Source: RGIG4097 sp964637515 (GTDB lineage: Bacteria > Bacillota > Clostridia > Christensenellales > CAG-917). From it: a DNA stretch of 55,303 nt. A program made the translations under genes and the position numbers. Shown in pieces: positions 1 to 8,111 of this stretch. The notes under the pieces were generated by a model that was not told the origin of the DNA, did not search any database, and was given only the letters and a program-made list of their open reading frames with translations. Where the stretch lies: assembly GCA_964637515.1 (NCBI GenBank), contig CAZWUI010000007.1, positions 1 through 55,303 on the forward strand, written 5' to 3'. Numbering within the stretch: the stretch's first letter is position 1; each line of letters opens with the position of its first letter.

Positions 1-93
1 GATTGAGTTGCGCTACCTTGGTTTGATAATACACCAAAGAAAAAACAAAGTCAAACAAAATAATAAAATCCTATAGATAAGGAGAAAACCACA

Positions 94-186
94 ATGAGAA
101 AAATAGCAATTCTGACAGCAATCATTATAATAATCGCATCGCTTTTCTCGCTTTGCGCTTGCAACGCAACCGATACATATAGATAA
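94..186 (+). CDS. 30-residue predicted lipoprotein peptide
   Basis: A short open frame starts at ATG 94 and stops at TAA 184-186. An AAGGAG-type ribosome binding site (about 79-84) lies upstream. The product has a basic N-terminus (MRK), an uninterrupted hydrophobic segment rich in Ile, Ala and Leu, and a lipobox-like LCAC near residue 22, followed by only about seven residues (NATDTYR). This is the shape of an entericidin-like mini-lipoprotein or of an orphaned signal peptide. No family is recognised. A strong hairpin follows at 223-253. The good ribosome binding site and intact lipobox favour a real small gene; its brevity leaves open a remnant of a longer lipoprotein. Confidence 0.5.
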   Translation: MRKIAILTAIIIIIASLFSLCACNATDTYR

Positions 187-222
187 AGCGTTTTGCAAAA
201 AAAAGATTATAACAAAAAAGAA

Positions 223-253
223 TTCCTACGAGTATCAATATCCCTCGTAGGAA
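223..253. terminator. 10-bp perfect hairpin, possible terminator
   Basis: TTCCTACGAG (223-232) pairs perfectly with CTCGTAGGAA (244-253) around an 11-nt loop. The better T-run follows on the minus strand (TTCTTTTTTG), while A-rich sequence follows on the plus strand. It could end the small lipoprotein transcript or act as a second terminator for leftward rpsT transcription. The rest of 254-409 shows only a weak 43-codon frame that I do not call. Confidence 0.5.
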
Positions 254-409
254 AAAGAAGTGAATTTCTTTGATTATTAAAAGTATACCTTGATGAGATA
301 CTAACAAATACAAACATAATTGCCAATCGTATGAAAGTGAAAAACAGCAAAGTGGGTAAAGTGTTCCGAGCCATAGAGCGGGTGATCGGTGAAAAATTCC
401 ATACGAAAA

Positions 410-436
410 AAAAGGCTGTCGTTGGACAGCCTTTTG
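410..436 (-). terminator. Intrinsic terminator of rpsT
   Basis: On the minus strand AAAGGCTGTC, a four-base loop and GACAGCCTTT are followed by a run of T (the A-run at 405-412 of the plus strand). It lies about 23 bp past the rpsT stop codon. Confidence 0.85.
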
Positions 437-458
437 AATTTTTCATTCGGGCTTGTTA

Positions 459-725
459 TTAACCTTTGATTTTGTCGAGAGAACGGCAGATAGTTGCTTT
501 CTTTCTTGCGCCGGTGTTCTTGTGGTATACGCCGTCGGAAACCGCTGCGTCGATGACTGCCATGGTTTCGGGAAGAAGTTGTTGTGCAAGTGCTACGTCG
601 TTTGCCGCAATAGCGTCGTTGAATTTCTTGATAGCATTCTTAACGCGGGATTTTTTGCTGGTGTTTTCTTGGTTTTGTCTTGCGGACACCTTGACTCTCT
701 TTTTTGCTGACTTGATGTTAGGCAT
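459..725 (-). CDS. rpsT: 30S ribosomal protein bS20
   Basis: Small-subunit protein that binds 16S rRNA helices and helps early 30S assembly. The 88-residue product begins MPNIKSAKKRV and is dominated by Lys/Arg/Ala helices with a C-terminal RSLDKIKG, typical of bS20. The start at 725 has an AAGGAG ribosome binding site at normal spacing. A TTGCAA-17-TAATAT promoter lies upstream (765-793) and a terminator lies downstream (410-436), so this is a single-gene unit. It is divergent from gpr, an arrangement seen in many Firmicutes, where the two genes are neighbours. Confidence 0.97.
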   Translation of the reverse strand: MPNIKSAKKRVKVSARQNQENTSKKSRVKNAIKKFNDAIAANDVALAQQLLPETMAVIDAAVSDGVYHKNTGARKKATICRSLDKIKG

Positions 726-764
726 ATTTATCTCCTTGATGGATATCTTTCATTAACTTTGAAA

Positions 765-793
765 ATATTATCACAAATCTGAAATTCTTGCAA
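765..793 (-). promoter_or_regulatory. Sigma-A-type promoter of rpsT
   Basis: On the minus strand, -35 TTGCAA (788-793) and -10 TAATAT (765-770) are separated by 17 bp. Confidence 0.65.
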
Positions 794-835
794 CTATTTT
801 TGCGACCTTTTCGAAGAATTGCACACAATATTTTT

Positions 836-1699
836 ATGAAATGCTCATTTTTAGACAGCGATATGGCGATGGACTATCTCGAAAACGGAAACGGCAAGGA
901 TTTTGCGGTTGTGAAAAACCTGCCTTACGGCATTAGAGAGTGCACCGTCAACGTCCAAAATCGCGATATGCAAGAGAGAATAGGCAAGGATATGGGACTC
1001 TACGTCACCTTTGACAACGTCAATTCGGACGATAAGAAAAAGACGGAATTTGCGGTGAAAAGGATTTCGGCAATCATTCAAAATATGCTCGGCAATTTGT
1101 CGCAGTCCGCAACGATTTTGGTCGTAGGGCTCGGAAACTCGTCGATTACCGCTGATGCGCTCGGCTATCAAACGTTGAAAGGGGTGAAGTCCACCCGATT
1201 GAGTTCGTCTTTGTACGGTACGAAAACTAAGAAAATCTGTACACTTGCCACCGGTGTTGCGGGGAAAACCGGAATAGAGTCGGGAGAGACGGTCGGGGCG
1301 GTTGCAAGCAAAATTAAACCCGATGCGGTGATTGTGGTGGATGCGCTTTCGACTTCGTCGGTCAGGCGGATAGGCGCATCCTATCAGCTTACAACTGCGG
1401 GCATATCTCCGGGGAGCGGAGTGTATTCCGCACGCCCTGCAATCGACAAAAGCACGTTAGGCGTGCCTGTTGTTGCAATAGGAGTCCCGCTCGTGCTATC
1501 ACTGCGCACGCTTGTCTATGATTTTGCAAAGAGATATTTTGACGGCGTAGGGGAGAATCTCGACGAATATGTCTACCGAAAAACCATAGAAGAAAAAGGT
1601 TTGTCGCGGTTAGTCGTTGCGCCGAAAGATATATCGCTTTTTGTTGAAAGGTCTGCGGGAATCATATCGAGCGCAATCAATCTTGCTCTTCAAAAATAG
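836..1699 (+). CDS. gpr: Germination (spore) protease GPR
   Basis: Aspartic-type (A25) endopeptidase that degrades small acid-soluble DNA-binding proteins when a spore germinates. The product carries VVGLGNSSITADALG and VVDALSTSSVRRIG, which hold the two aspartates aligned with the Bacillus GPR active-site pair, and the family block ISPGSGV followed by TLGVPVVAIGVP. I chose ATG 836 (287 residues) over the frame's upstream ATG 788. Residues 7-13 (DSDMAMD) then align with the Bacillus propeptide cleavage region (TDLAVE), and the upstream 16 residues look non-coding. No ribosome binding site is obvious at 836; ATG 863 is an alternative. The gene is strong evidence for endospore formation. No sporulation sigma-factor promoter could be named with confidence. 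Confidence 0.93.
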   Translation: MKCSFLDSDMAMDYLENGNGKDFAVVKNLPYGIRECTVNVQNRDMQERIGKDMGLYVTFDNVNSDDKKKTEFAVKRISAIIQNMLGNLSQSATILVVGLGNSSITADALGYQTLKGVKSTRLSSSLYGTKTKKICTLATGVAGKTGIESGETVGAVASKIKPDAVIVVDALSTSSVRRIGASYQLTTAGISPGSGVYSARPAIDKSTLGVPVVAIGVPLVLSLRTLVYDFAKRYFDGVGENLDEYVYRKTIEEKGLSRLVVAPKDISLFVERSAGIISSAINLALQK

Positions 1700-1904
1700 C
1701 GGGTGTGAAAGAGAGTGATATCAAAAGCAAATCTTTTGACCGTTACAAACGTAAAAGTTTGAAAAGCACGTTGTTTTGACTATGTAACTGTTTAGAACAC
1801 TAAAAGAACGTAATTTGAAAGCAAAACAGCATTGAAAAAACAAAAACATTTTGTTAGAATGCAGAAAACAAACGTTTATGCGGTGGTGTATTTTTCTTTG
1901 ATAA

Positions 1905-2609
1905 TCAGTCGTTTTTGAGAAGTTCGGAGAGCAACCATTGATATTTTGCGCTCTCGTCGGTGCCACTGAAAACGTATTTTACGCTCGGCTCTCCGGCCGT
2001 CCGTTTTACGTTCTTCGAAATGCAATTCAAAACACGTTGATTTCCGTCATCTAAACATGCGGATTTTGCAATTGTTTTCACGATATTTTCGAGGTAAACG
2101 TAATGAGAACACCCGATTAGAATATCGGTTTTGCCTTTTATATTGTGCAGTTTGCGGGTGAGATAGGGATAGAGTTCGGCGAAATCCAATCGTCTGCGTT
2201 TGAAGGACAAACTTGCAATGATTTCGACAAGTGTGGCAAGATCTTTCACGTCTGCAACTTCATAGCCTTTTTCTTTCGCTTTTACGCTTTTCAAGGTGGA
2301 CGGAGTCGCAAGAATAATGGTTTTTTCGGGGGTATGGTTTTCAAGTTGCGGTTTGAGCAATATCATATCTATCGGTTCGATGAGAGTTGATGCTGTGTTG
2401 CATGCGACCACTTGCAAATCTGACACGTTGCGTAGCTTTTCAAGGTTTGCGGTGATTATTGGTTTGAGAGTTTCTTCGCTTTTCGTGCCGAAAGGCATAT
2501 TTGCATTGTCCGCAAAATAGACGAATTTCCGTCCGCCTAACGCTTTTATCAATTCTTTCAGCGTGGTAAGTCCGCCTATTCCGCTGTCATACACCCCGAT
2601 TGTAAGCAT
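1905..2609 (-). CDS. murI: Glutamate racemase
   Basis: Converts L- to D-glutamate for peptidoglycan. The 234-residue product starts MLTIGVYDSGIGG, which contains the conserved N-terminal Asp/Ser loop. It carries the first catalytic cysteine in VACNTAS (about residue 73) and the second in IGCSHY (canonical GCTHYP, with Thr replaced by Ser). It is shorter than the usual 260-270 residues, mostly through a compact C-terminus. The open frame extends 47 codons further upstream to 2750, but that part overlaps the EF-G-like promoter and start, so I begin at the Met right before the conserved motif. No clear ribosome binding site precedes it. It is divergent from the EF-G-like gene. Confidence 0.88.
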   Translation of the reverse strand: MLTIGVYDSGIGGLTTLKELIKALGGRKFVYFADNANMPFGTKSEETLKPIITANLEKLRNVSDLQVVACNTASTLIEPIDMILLKPQLENHTPEKTIILATPSTLKSVKAKEKGYEVADVKDLATLVEIIASLSFKRRRLDFAELYPYLTRKLHNIKGKTDILIGCSHYVYLENIVKTIAKSACLDDGNQRVLNCISKNVKRTAGEPSVKYVFSGTDESAKYQWLLSELLKND

Positions 2610-2681
2610 AGTCCAATGTATGACGGAGAACAAAATAAATTTACTTTTTTGAAAAAAGGTTTTTCGACGGGTAATTTTTGC

Positions 2682-2710
2682 TTGCCAAGTTTCGTCAATT
2701 ATTGTATCAT
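2682..2710 (+). promoter_or_regulatory. Promoter of the EF-G-like gene
   Basis: TTGCCA (2682-2687), 17 bp, then TATCAT (2705-2710). The start codon at 2741 follows after a GAGGT ribosome binding site. Confidence 0.55.
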
Positions 2711-2740
2711 AGATAAGAATTAACTTATTGAGGTAAAGTA

Positions 2741-4807
2741 ATGAAAGCATTCTCTACAGATTTTATCCGTAACGTAGCTCTCATCGGTCACTCCGGTGAA
2801 GGCAAAACTTCCCTCGCCGAAGCAATGTTGTTCGCAACGAAGACGGTGGATCGTCTTGGCAAAGTCGACGACGGCAACTCCACGATGGACTTCGACGACG
2901 AAGAAATCAAGCGTAAAATATCAATCAGCATGGGTCTTGCGTACGCAATTCACCGTGACACCAAAATCAATATTCTCGACGTTCCCGGCTTCTTCGACTT
3001 CGAAGGCGAAATGGTAGCAGCACTTCACGCAGCAGATAGCGCAATCGTCGTGACGTCCGCAAGCGGTTCTCTCACCGTCGGCACTGAGAAAGCACTCGAA
3101 ATGTGCTTCGAAAAAGAAGTTCCCGCATTTATCTTCGTCAACGCAATCAACAAAGAAAACAGCGACTTCTTCGGCACCGTCGATGCGATCACCGAAAAAT
3201 ATAACAAAGTCATTCCTATCGAACTTCCTATTATCGAAGGCGGTAAGATGGTCGGTGCTGTCGACGTATTCTCCGGCAAAGGCGTAGACCTCAACGGCAA
3301 AGATATGGCAGTCCCCGCAGACCTTCTCGCAAAAGCGGAAGAATGCAAGGGCAAACTCATCGAAATGGTCGCGGAAACCGACGAAGACCTTATGATGAAG
3401 TTCTTTGAAGGCGAAGAATTCACCGCAGAAGAAATTCAAGTCGGCGTCCACACCGCTATCGCAACCGACGCATTCATTCCCCTTATGGCAGGCAATGCAA
3501 CCACTTCCACCGGTGTCGTTAGCCTCATGGACAAAATCGTCGATTATCTTCCCAATCCCGCAAAAGCACGTCGTCCCAAAGCGGTCGTCGGCGGAGAAAG
3601 CAAGGAAATCGCATGCGATTCCAACTCGCCTTTCAGCGCACAAGTCTTCAAATCCATCGTTGACCCGTACGTTGGCAAACTTCTCATCTTCAAGGTTATG
3701 AGCGGCAAACTCCAAAGCGGTGACGCAATGTACAACAACACCGCAGAGAAACCCGAAAAAGCAGGCGCACTCTACGTCCTCAAAGGCAAGAAACAAGAAG
3801 CAGTCGACGTCCTTGAAGCGGGCGATATCGGCGCACTTGCAAAACTCGTCTATACCAACACCAACGACACTCTCTCCAATCCCGAATTTAAACTCGCATA
3901 CGAAAAGATCGAATTCCCTCAACCCGTCATCTCCTACGCAGTCTCTGCAAATAAGGACGAGGAAAAGGCAATCCAAGGTCTTATCAAAATGCAAGACGAA
4001 GACGCAACCTTCAAAGTTGAAAAGAACGTCGTCACCGGTGACGTCCTCATCAGCGGTCTTGGCGAAGCACAACTCGATATTATGTGCAAGAGAGTCAAGA
4101 ACAAACTCGGTATCGACATCAGTTGGTCTGAACCCAGAGTTGCATACAAGGAAACTATCCGCAAAGAAGCATCCGCTGAAGGCAAACATAAGAAACAATC
4201 GGGTGGCGCAGGTCAATTCGGTGACGTTTGGATCAAGTTTGAACCCGGTGCGGAAGACGGCGAATTTGAATTTGTCGATGCAATCGTCGGTGGCGCAGTC
4301 CCCAGACAATTCATCCCCGCAGTCGAAAAAGGACTCAGAGAAGCAATCAAAGAAGGCGTTCTCGCAGGTTATCCCATGGTCAACCTCAAAGCAACCCTTT
4401 ACGATGGCAAGTATCACCCCGTCGATAGTAAGGAAATCGCATTCGTCATCGCAGCGAAACTCTCCTACGAAGACGCATGTGCAAAAGCATCTCCTTGCTT
4501 CCTTGAACCTATCATGACCGCAAAAATCACCGTTCCGTCCGATTATCTCGGCGACATTCTCGGCGATATGAACAAGCGTAGAGGTCGTATTCTCTTCACC
4601 GATGCGGAAGGCGCAAAACAAGTCATCACCGCAGAAGTGCCTCAAGCGGAAATGTTCCGTTATGCAACCGACCTTCGTTCGATGACTCAAGGCAGAGGAC
4701 GTTTCACTATGGAACTCGCAAGATATGAAGAAGTCCCCGGCTCCGCAAACGCAAAGATCATCGAAGACGCAAAGAAACGCAAAGAAGAAGCGGCGGCAAA
4801 GAAATAA
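2741..4807 (+). CDS. EF-G-like translational GTPase with degenerate G4 box
   Basis: A 688-residue protein with full EF-G layout: G domain, domain II (about 300-380), the EF-G domain IV-type block (KKQSGGAGQFGDV near 485) and a C-terminal domain V (about 590-670). The P-loop GHSGEGKTS is intact (residues 16-24). The G3 box reads DVPGFFDF where DTPGxxDF is normal. The G4 box, normally FxNKMD, reads FVNAINKENSDF when aligned through the flanking residues, so both the Lys and the Asp of NKxD are lost. It resembles the EF-G-like paralogue of Clostridia rather than canonical FusA, which is usually encoded next to tuf and rpsL. Good GAGGT site, own promoter and own terminator: monocistronic. Its role in translation is inferred from the family only. 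Confidence 0.85.
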   Translation: MKAFSTDFIRNVALIGHSGEGKTSLAEAMLFATKTVDRLGKVDDGNSTMDFDDEEIKRKISISMGLAYAIHRDTKINILDVPGFFDFEGEMVAALHAADSAIVVTSASGSLTVGTEKALEMCFEKEVPAFIFVNAINKENSDFFGTVDAITEKYNKVIPIELPIIEGGKMVGAVDVFSGKGVDLNGKDMAVPADLLAKAEECKGKLIEMVAETDEDLMMKFFEGEEFTAEEIQVGVHTAIATDAFIPLMAGNATTSTGVVSLMDKIVDYLPNPAKARRPKAVVGGESKEIACDSNSPFSAQVFKSIVDPYVGKLLIFKVMSGKLQSGDAMYNNTAEKPEKAGALYVLKGKKQEAVDVLEAGDIGALAKLVYTNTNDTLSNPEFKLAYEKIEFPQPVISYAVSANKDEEKAIQGLIKMQDEDATFKVEKNVVTGDVLISGLGEAQLDIMCKRVKNKLGIDISWSEPRVAYKETIRKEASAEGKHKKQSGGAGQFGDVWIKFEPGAEDGEFEFVDAIVGGAVPRQFIPAVEKGLREAIKEGVLAGYPMVNLKATLYDGKYHPVDSKEIAFVIAAKLSYEDACAKASPCFLEPIMTAKITVPSDYLGDILGDMNKRRGRILFTDAEGAKQVITAEVPQAEMFRYATDLRSMTQGRGRFTMELARYEEVPGSANAKIIEDAKKRKEEAAAKK

Positions 4808-4820
4808 TCTCAATAAGTTC

Positions 4821-4850
4821 AAAAAGCGCACTCAAACGAGTGCGCTTTTT
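4821..4850 (+). terminator. Intrinsic terminator after the EF-G-like gene
   Basis: A 13-bp stem: AAAAAGCGCACTC (4821-4833), loop AAAC, GAGTGCGCTTTTT (4838-4850). The A/T symmetry makes it usable from both sides. Confidence 0.9.
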
Positions 4851-4943
4851 CATTTCTTTAATTTTAGGATTAAGTTTTAATTTGGTTGTGTTTCGTCGTT
4901 GTTTCAAATGTGGCAATTTTGAGTTTGAAATGAGACGGCGGAA

Positions 4944-5789
4944 CTACTTGCGAGAGCGTTTTTGAGGTTGAGGTTTTATGAGAGAGGGAAGTGCGCGCTC
5001 GATCAAAAGTCCGAAACGCAGGTCAACTTTCTCTTTCAGAGAAATGCCTATGCAGTCGTGGCAGAAATCAACTGCGGATTGAGCCGCTTTTTCAAAAGAT
5101 TGTCCCGCCATGTATTTGCCGATGAATGCGGAGGACAGGCAATCGCCTGCGCCGTGAATATACTCGTTGAAATTCTCGTTGTATTGGAAGGAAATCTTGC
5201 CGTCAACTAGGGATGCGGTGCCTTGCTTGTCGTCGTCGATGATACCACTCAACAACACTTTCTTGTAGCCCTTGTGGTCGAGAATTTTCAAAATCATCGT
5301 TGCGTTGTCAACCGTCGGTTCAAGGTCGATTGCAATGTCTGCAAGCATTTTGCCTTCGGTGAAGTTGGGCATGACTATGTCCGCAAGCGCACAAAGTTCA
5401 AAAATCTTATCCTTGTATTCGTCGTCGAAGATGGAGTAGAGTTTGCCGCCTTCCGCACAGGCAGGGTCTATCGCAATGAGCGTGCCTTGTTTTTTCAATT
5501 CCTTTGCGATTTCAAGGGTGGCGTTGACGGTTTCCATAGTGCCGATAAAACCGGTGTAAAGGCAGTCGAATTTGATTCCTAAACTCATCCAATGGCGGAA
5601 ACTAGGAAGCATATTCGAACCTAAATCGTTGAACGTGAAACCGGTGATACCTGCCGTTTGAGTGGAGAGCAGAGCGGTGGGAAGTCCGACCGCATCGTGT
5701 CCGCAGGCGGAGAGTATTGGGAGCGCCGCCGTCAATGAGCAACGACCGATTGAGGAATAGTCTTGAATTGTTAGTATACGTGCGTGCAT
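4944..5789 (-). CDS. pdxK: Pyridoxal/pyridoxamine kinase
   Basis: ATP-dependent kinase of the ribokinase fold that phosphorylates vitamin B6 vitamers for salvage. The 281-residue product starts MHARILTIQDYSSIGRCSL, typical of the PdxK/PdxY group, and has the catalytic anion-hole motif HGAGDCLSSAF near residue 213 with the conserved Asp. An acidic PNFTEGKML segment matches the kinase family. The start has a GAGG site, and a TTGATT-17-TAAAAT promoter lies at 5825-5853. The C-terminal tail (PQPQKRSRK) is basic and probably disordered. PdxK and PdxY subtypes cannot be separated here. Confidence 0.88.
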   Translation of the reverse strand: MHARILTIQDYSSIGRCSLTAALPILSACGHDAVGLPTALLSTQTAGITGFTFNDLGSNMLPSFRHWMSLGIKFDCLYTGFIGTMETVNATLEIAKELKKQGTLIAIDPACAEGGKLYSIFDDEYKDKIFELCALADIVMPNFTEGKMLADIAIDLEPTVDNATMILKILDHKGYKKVLLSGIIDDDKQGTASLVDGKISFQYNENFNEYIHGAGDCLSSAFIGKYMAGQSFEKAAQSAVDFCHDCIGISLKEKVDLRFGLLIERALPSLIKPQPQKRSRK

Positions 5790-5824
5790 GTCTAACCTCG
5801 TACAAGTTTACTTTTCAACTATAC

Positions 5825-5853
5825 ATTTTATCACAACAAAAAAGCGAAATCAA
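5825..5853 (-). promoter_or_regulatory. Promoter of pdxK
   Basis: On the minus strand, TTGATT (5848-5853), 17 bp, TAAAAT (5825-5830). Confidence 0.5.
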
Positions 5854-5870
5854 TATGCAAATAATTTTTG

Positions 5871-5899
5871 TTGCAAAATAATTGTCGTGATGATATAAT
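5871..5899 (+). promoter_or_regulatory. Promoter of SRP RNA
   Basis: TTGCAA (5871-5876), 17 bp, perfect TATAAT (5894-5899). Initiation is expected near 5906, just before the 5' strand of the closing RNA helix. Confidence 0.75.
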
Positions 5900-5905
5900 A
5901 CTAAC

Positions 5906-6171
5906 GCTGTGCTAAACGGGGAGTTGGCGGTGCCCTGTAAACTGCAATCCGCCATAGCAGTGTTGAACGCCGTCCGAGGCTTTGCGTATGGTTGGCTGCG
6001 TCGAACAAGGAGTGTTGATAGCAAGGTCCTGTGCAATGAGTCGTCGTGAACCGTGTCAGAGCTTGACCGCAGCAGCACTAAGCGAATAGACTTGTGTGCC
6101 ACGGGGAAACTTTGGAGGAGCCACCTATTCGGCTACCGCTTCGGTACACACTGTCGGAGACGGTGCACAGT
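5906..6171 (+). ncRNA. ffs: Large bacterial SRP RNA with Alu domain (scRNA)
   Basis: RNA scaffold of the signal recognition particle, partner of Ffh and FtsY, both encoded in this window. The 5' part (GTGCTAAACGGGGAG, then GGCGGTGCCCTGTAA and CTGCAATCCGCCATAGCAG) is the Bacillus-type Alu domain. The S-domain signature is GTCAG followed by AGCAGC. CTGTGC (5907-5912) pairs with GCACAG (6165-6170) to close the long rod. Length is about 266 nt, the Bacillus class. The apical loop differs from the standard GGAA: the segment between GTCAG and AGCAGC reads AGCTTGACCGC, giving UGAC at the tetraloop position. A strong promoter and terminator flank it. The exact ends are estimated. Confidence 0.93.
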
Positions 6172-6174
6172 ATA

Positions 6175-6211
6175 CAAAAATCACTCTCGATAGGGAGTGA
6201 TTTTTGTTTTT
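6175..6211 (+). terminator. Intrinsic terminator of SRP RNA
   Basis: CAAAAATCACTC (6175-6186) pairs with GAGTGATTTTTG (6195-6206), extended inward by a CTC/GGG step, and is followed by a T-run. Confidence 0.88.
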
Positions 6212-6288
6212 CGTTATAACGGATGGGACGCCCTCACCCGACAAAACTGCGAATAAATTTCATTTCGGCATAGCCAATATTAACTCGT

Positions 6289-7113
6289 TTACTTCACGTC
6301 GCGTTTTATGAATACGGGGAGTCCTATTCCAAGTGTTACCGCAATATAGGCAAGAGGGATTAACACGACTTGTAAAATCTCGCTCGTGGTGTAGGGTAGA
6401 TAGGAAGAAGCGTTCGACAACTGTTGGGACGGAGTGAACGTGGCGAATTTTAGAAGTGCGGGATTTCCGTTCAAGGTCGCAAACAAGACAACCACTTCGG
6501 ATACAACGCTCACGATGATATAAATTGCGATTGCTATGCCGATTGTAGAGCCTTGAGTTCGAGTCAAAAACGAGAGAAATACGAACACGCTTGTCGATGC
6601 AATCGCAATAAGAATTTGGAGCGCAATAGCACGAAGAAGAAGGGCAAATTCCGCTCCGTCAAAGACGTGCCCGTAGCCGCCGCTCACCGCGGACAAAAAT
6701 CCGCATACGAGGAATGACGCAAGGGTATAGGCGGTTGCAAGTAGAGAGGCGACGAGCCACTTTGAGAGATAAAACTCAATGCGGTTTGCGCCCCTTGCGA
6801 TAGACAGCCTTGCGGTGCCTGTTGCAAACTCTCCGCCTATGAAAATTCCGCATATGATTGCCATAAACAGACCGACGTCGATATAGGATCCGGCACCGAA
6901 AAGCAGGTCGCGTCCCGTCACCAAAGTGCCCATAATTTCTTCGGGGATTTCCGCACCGCCGAGATAGGCGGATTCAATCCATAATAGAGAATAATTGATG
7001 ATGATCATCACTAGCATAATCACCGGTGCGACGTACACGCATTTGAGATGAGTCAGGCGGTATAAGTCCGATTTGAAAAGGGAAGAAAAGGTGTTAGTTT
7101 TCATTTGTGACAC
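6289..7113 (-). CDS. ABC-2 type transporter permease
   Basis: Integral membrane subunit of an exporter. The 274 residues hold about six hydrophobic segments (for example VYVAPVIMLVMIIINYSLLW near residue 28, others around 75-95, 110-140, 160-185, 195-215 and 245-265) and a cytoplasmic N-terminus. The GEFATGTARLSIARGANR segment is typical of ABC-2/BcrB-like permeases. The start overlaps the ATPase gene by 20 bp, so the two are co-translated. The substrate is unknown; relatives export antimicrobial peptides or lipids. Confidence 0.85.
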   Translation of the reverse strand: MSQMKTNTFSSLFKSDLYRLTHLKCVYVAPVIMLVMIIINYSLLWIESAYLGGAEIPEEIMGTLVTGRDLLFGAGSYIDVGLFMAIICGIFIGGEFATGTARLSIARGANRIEFYLSKWLVASLLATAYTLASFLVCGFLSAVSGGYGHVFDGAEFALLLRAIALQILIAIASTSVFVFLSFLTRTQGSTIGIAIAIYIIVSVVSEVVVLFATLNGNPALLKFATFTPSQQLSNASSYLPYTTSEILQVVLIPLAYIAVTLGIGLPVFIKRDVK

Positions 7114-8011
7114 CTCCCATCATAGAGATAAAAGCGGACTCAAGATCGCCGTCTTGTTGGGATATACTGAGCACGGGGACTCCGTTTTCTTGGAAGAGTT
7201 GAGCAACTCCGCCAACCCCTTTTTCTAGGTTGTAAATTGCAAGGGTGTTGAAAGGCAAAATTTCAAATTCATAGGGTTTAAAGTTCTCAATCAACACGTT
7301 AATCCCCTTTTTCAGTTCACCGACGACGATTTTGATGAAAGGTCTTGCAAGCGTTTGAAGTTCGCTCCCGCGTAGTTCGTTCACCATTTTTCCGTCGTTC
7401 ATCACGCCGTATGCTGTTGCCGTTTTCGACAACTCCGCAAGCAAGTGCGATGAGATGAGCACGGTGACTCCGCGCTCTCTCGTGAGTTTCGTGATGATCT
7501 CTCTGAACTCGTAAATTCCCGTCGGATCAAGTCCGTTGACCGGCTCGTCAAGCACTAGAATTTCGGGATCACCTATGAGCGCGATTGCGATCGCAAGTCG
7601 TTGTTTCATGCCAAGAGAAAACGAGCGTGCTTTGAGTTTGTCATCGGGATTTAGTCCCACGAATTTCAACTCTTTTTTTATCTTCTCGTCATCGTTTATT
7701 CCAAGGGAAATTCCAACCGCTTTTGCGTTCTCGAATGCGGACATATACGGCGCAAAAGAAGGCACGTCGATTATTGCGCCTATCTTCTTTCTTTCCTCAG
7801 TCAAGTCCGCTCCCGTCTTACCGTTGATGAAAACTTCGCCGTCGCTACTATTTGCAAGTCCCAACAGTATACGTATAGCGGTCGTCTTGCCCGCGCCGTT
7901 TCTTCCGATAAGTCCGTAGACTTCGCCTTTTTCGACGGAGAAACTGACGTCGTCAAGCACTTTGCGTTTGCCGTACGATTTTGATACGTGTTTGAGTTCG
8001 ATTACGTTCAT
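7094..8011 (-). CDS. ABC transporter ATP-binding protein
   Basis: Nucleotide-binding subunit that powers the neighbouring permease. The 305-residue product has Walker A GRNGAGKTT (about 37-45), the ABC signature FSLGMKQRLAIA, Walker B ILVLDEPVNGLDP, the H-loop SSHLLAEL, and a C-terminal extension of about 90 residues as in BcrA-like exporters. The start at 8011 has a GAGGTGC site. A TTGAAA-16-TATAAT promoter lies at 8029-8056. It is the first gene of a two-gene leftward operon. Confidence 0.92.
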   Translation of the reverse strand: MNVIELKHVSKSYGKRKVLDDVSFSVEKGEVYGLIGRNGAGKTTAIRILLGLANSSDGEVFINGKTGADLTEERKKIGAIIDVPSFAPYMSAFENAKAVGISLGINDDEKIKKELKFVGLNPDDKLKARSFSLGMKQRLAIAIALIGDPEILVLDEPVNGLDPTGIYEFREIITKLTRERGVTVLISSHLLAELSKTATAYGVMNDGKMVNELRGSELQTLARPFIKIVVGELKKGINVLIENFKPYEFEILPFNTLAIYNLEKGVGGVAQLFQENGVPVLSISQQDGDLESAFISMMGGVTNEN

Positions 8012-8028
8012 ATCAGCACCTCGTAAAG

Positions 8029-8056
8029 ATTATATCACGAACGTCGAAAATTTCAA
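8029..8056 (-). promoter_or_regulatory. Promoter of the ABC exporter operon
   Basis: On the minus strand, TTGAAA (8051-8056), 16 bp, TATAAT (8029-8034), about 18 bp before the start codon. Confidence 0.65.
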
Positions 8057-8111
8057 TAAAATCTTGACGGCGTCAATAGGTTGTGGTGGGTGAGTGCTTT
8101 TGTAAGTATCG

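Noticed and set aside
1..40. Possible minus-strand tRNA D-arm (GGTAGCGCAACT)
   Set aside because: Flanking bases do not allow an acceptor stem or the usual D-arm start within the window.
331..462. 43-codon plus-strand frame (MKVKNSKVGKVFRAI...) across the rpsT terminator
   Set aside because: No ribosome binding site, and it runs through the terminator hairpin into rpsT. More likely chance or a gene remnant.
2921..4831. 636-codon antisense open frame over the EF-G-like gene
   Set aside because: It mirrors the codon bias of the real gene, is Phe/Cys/Asp-rich and has no domain. A shadow frame.
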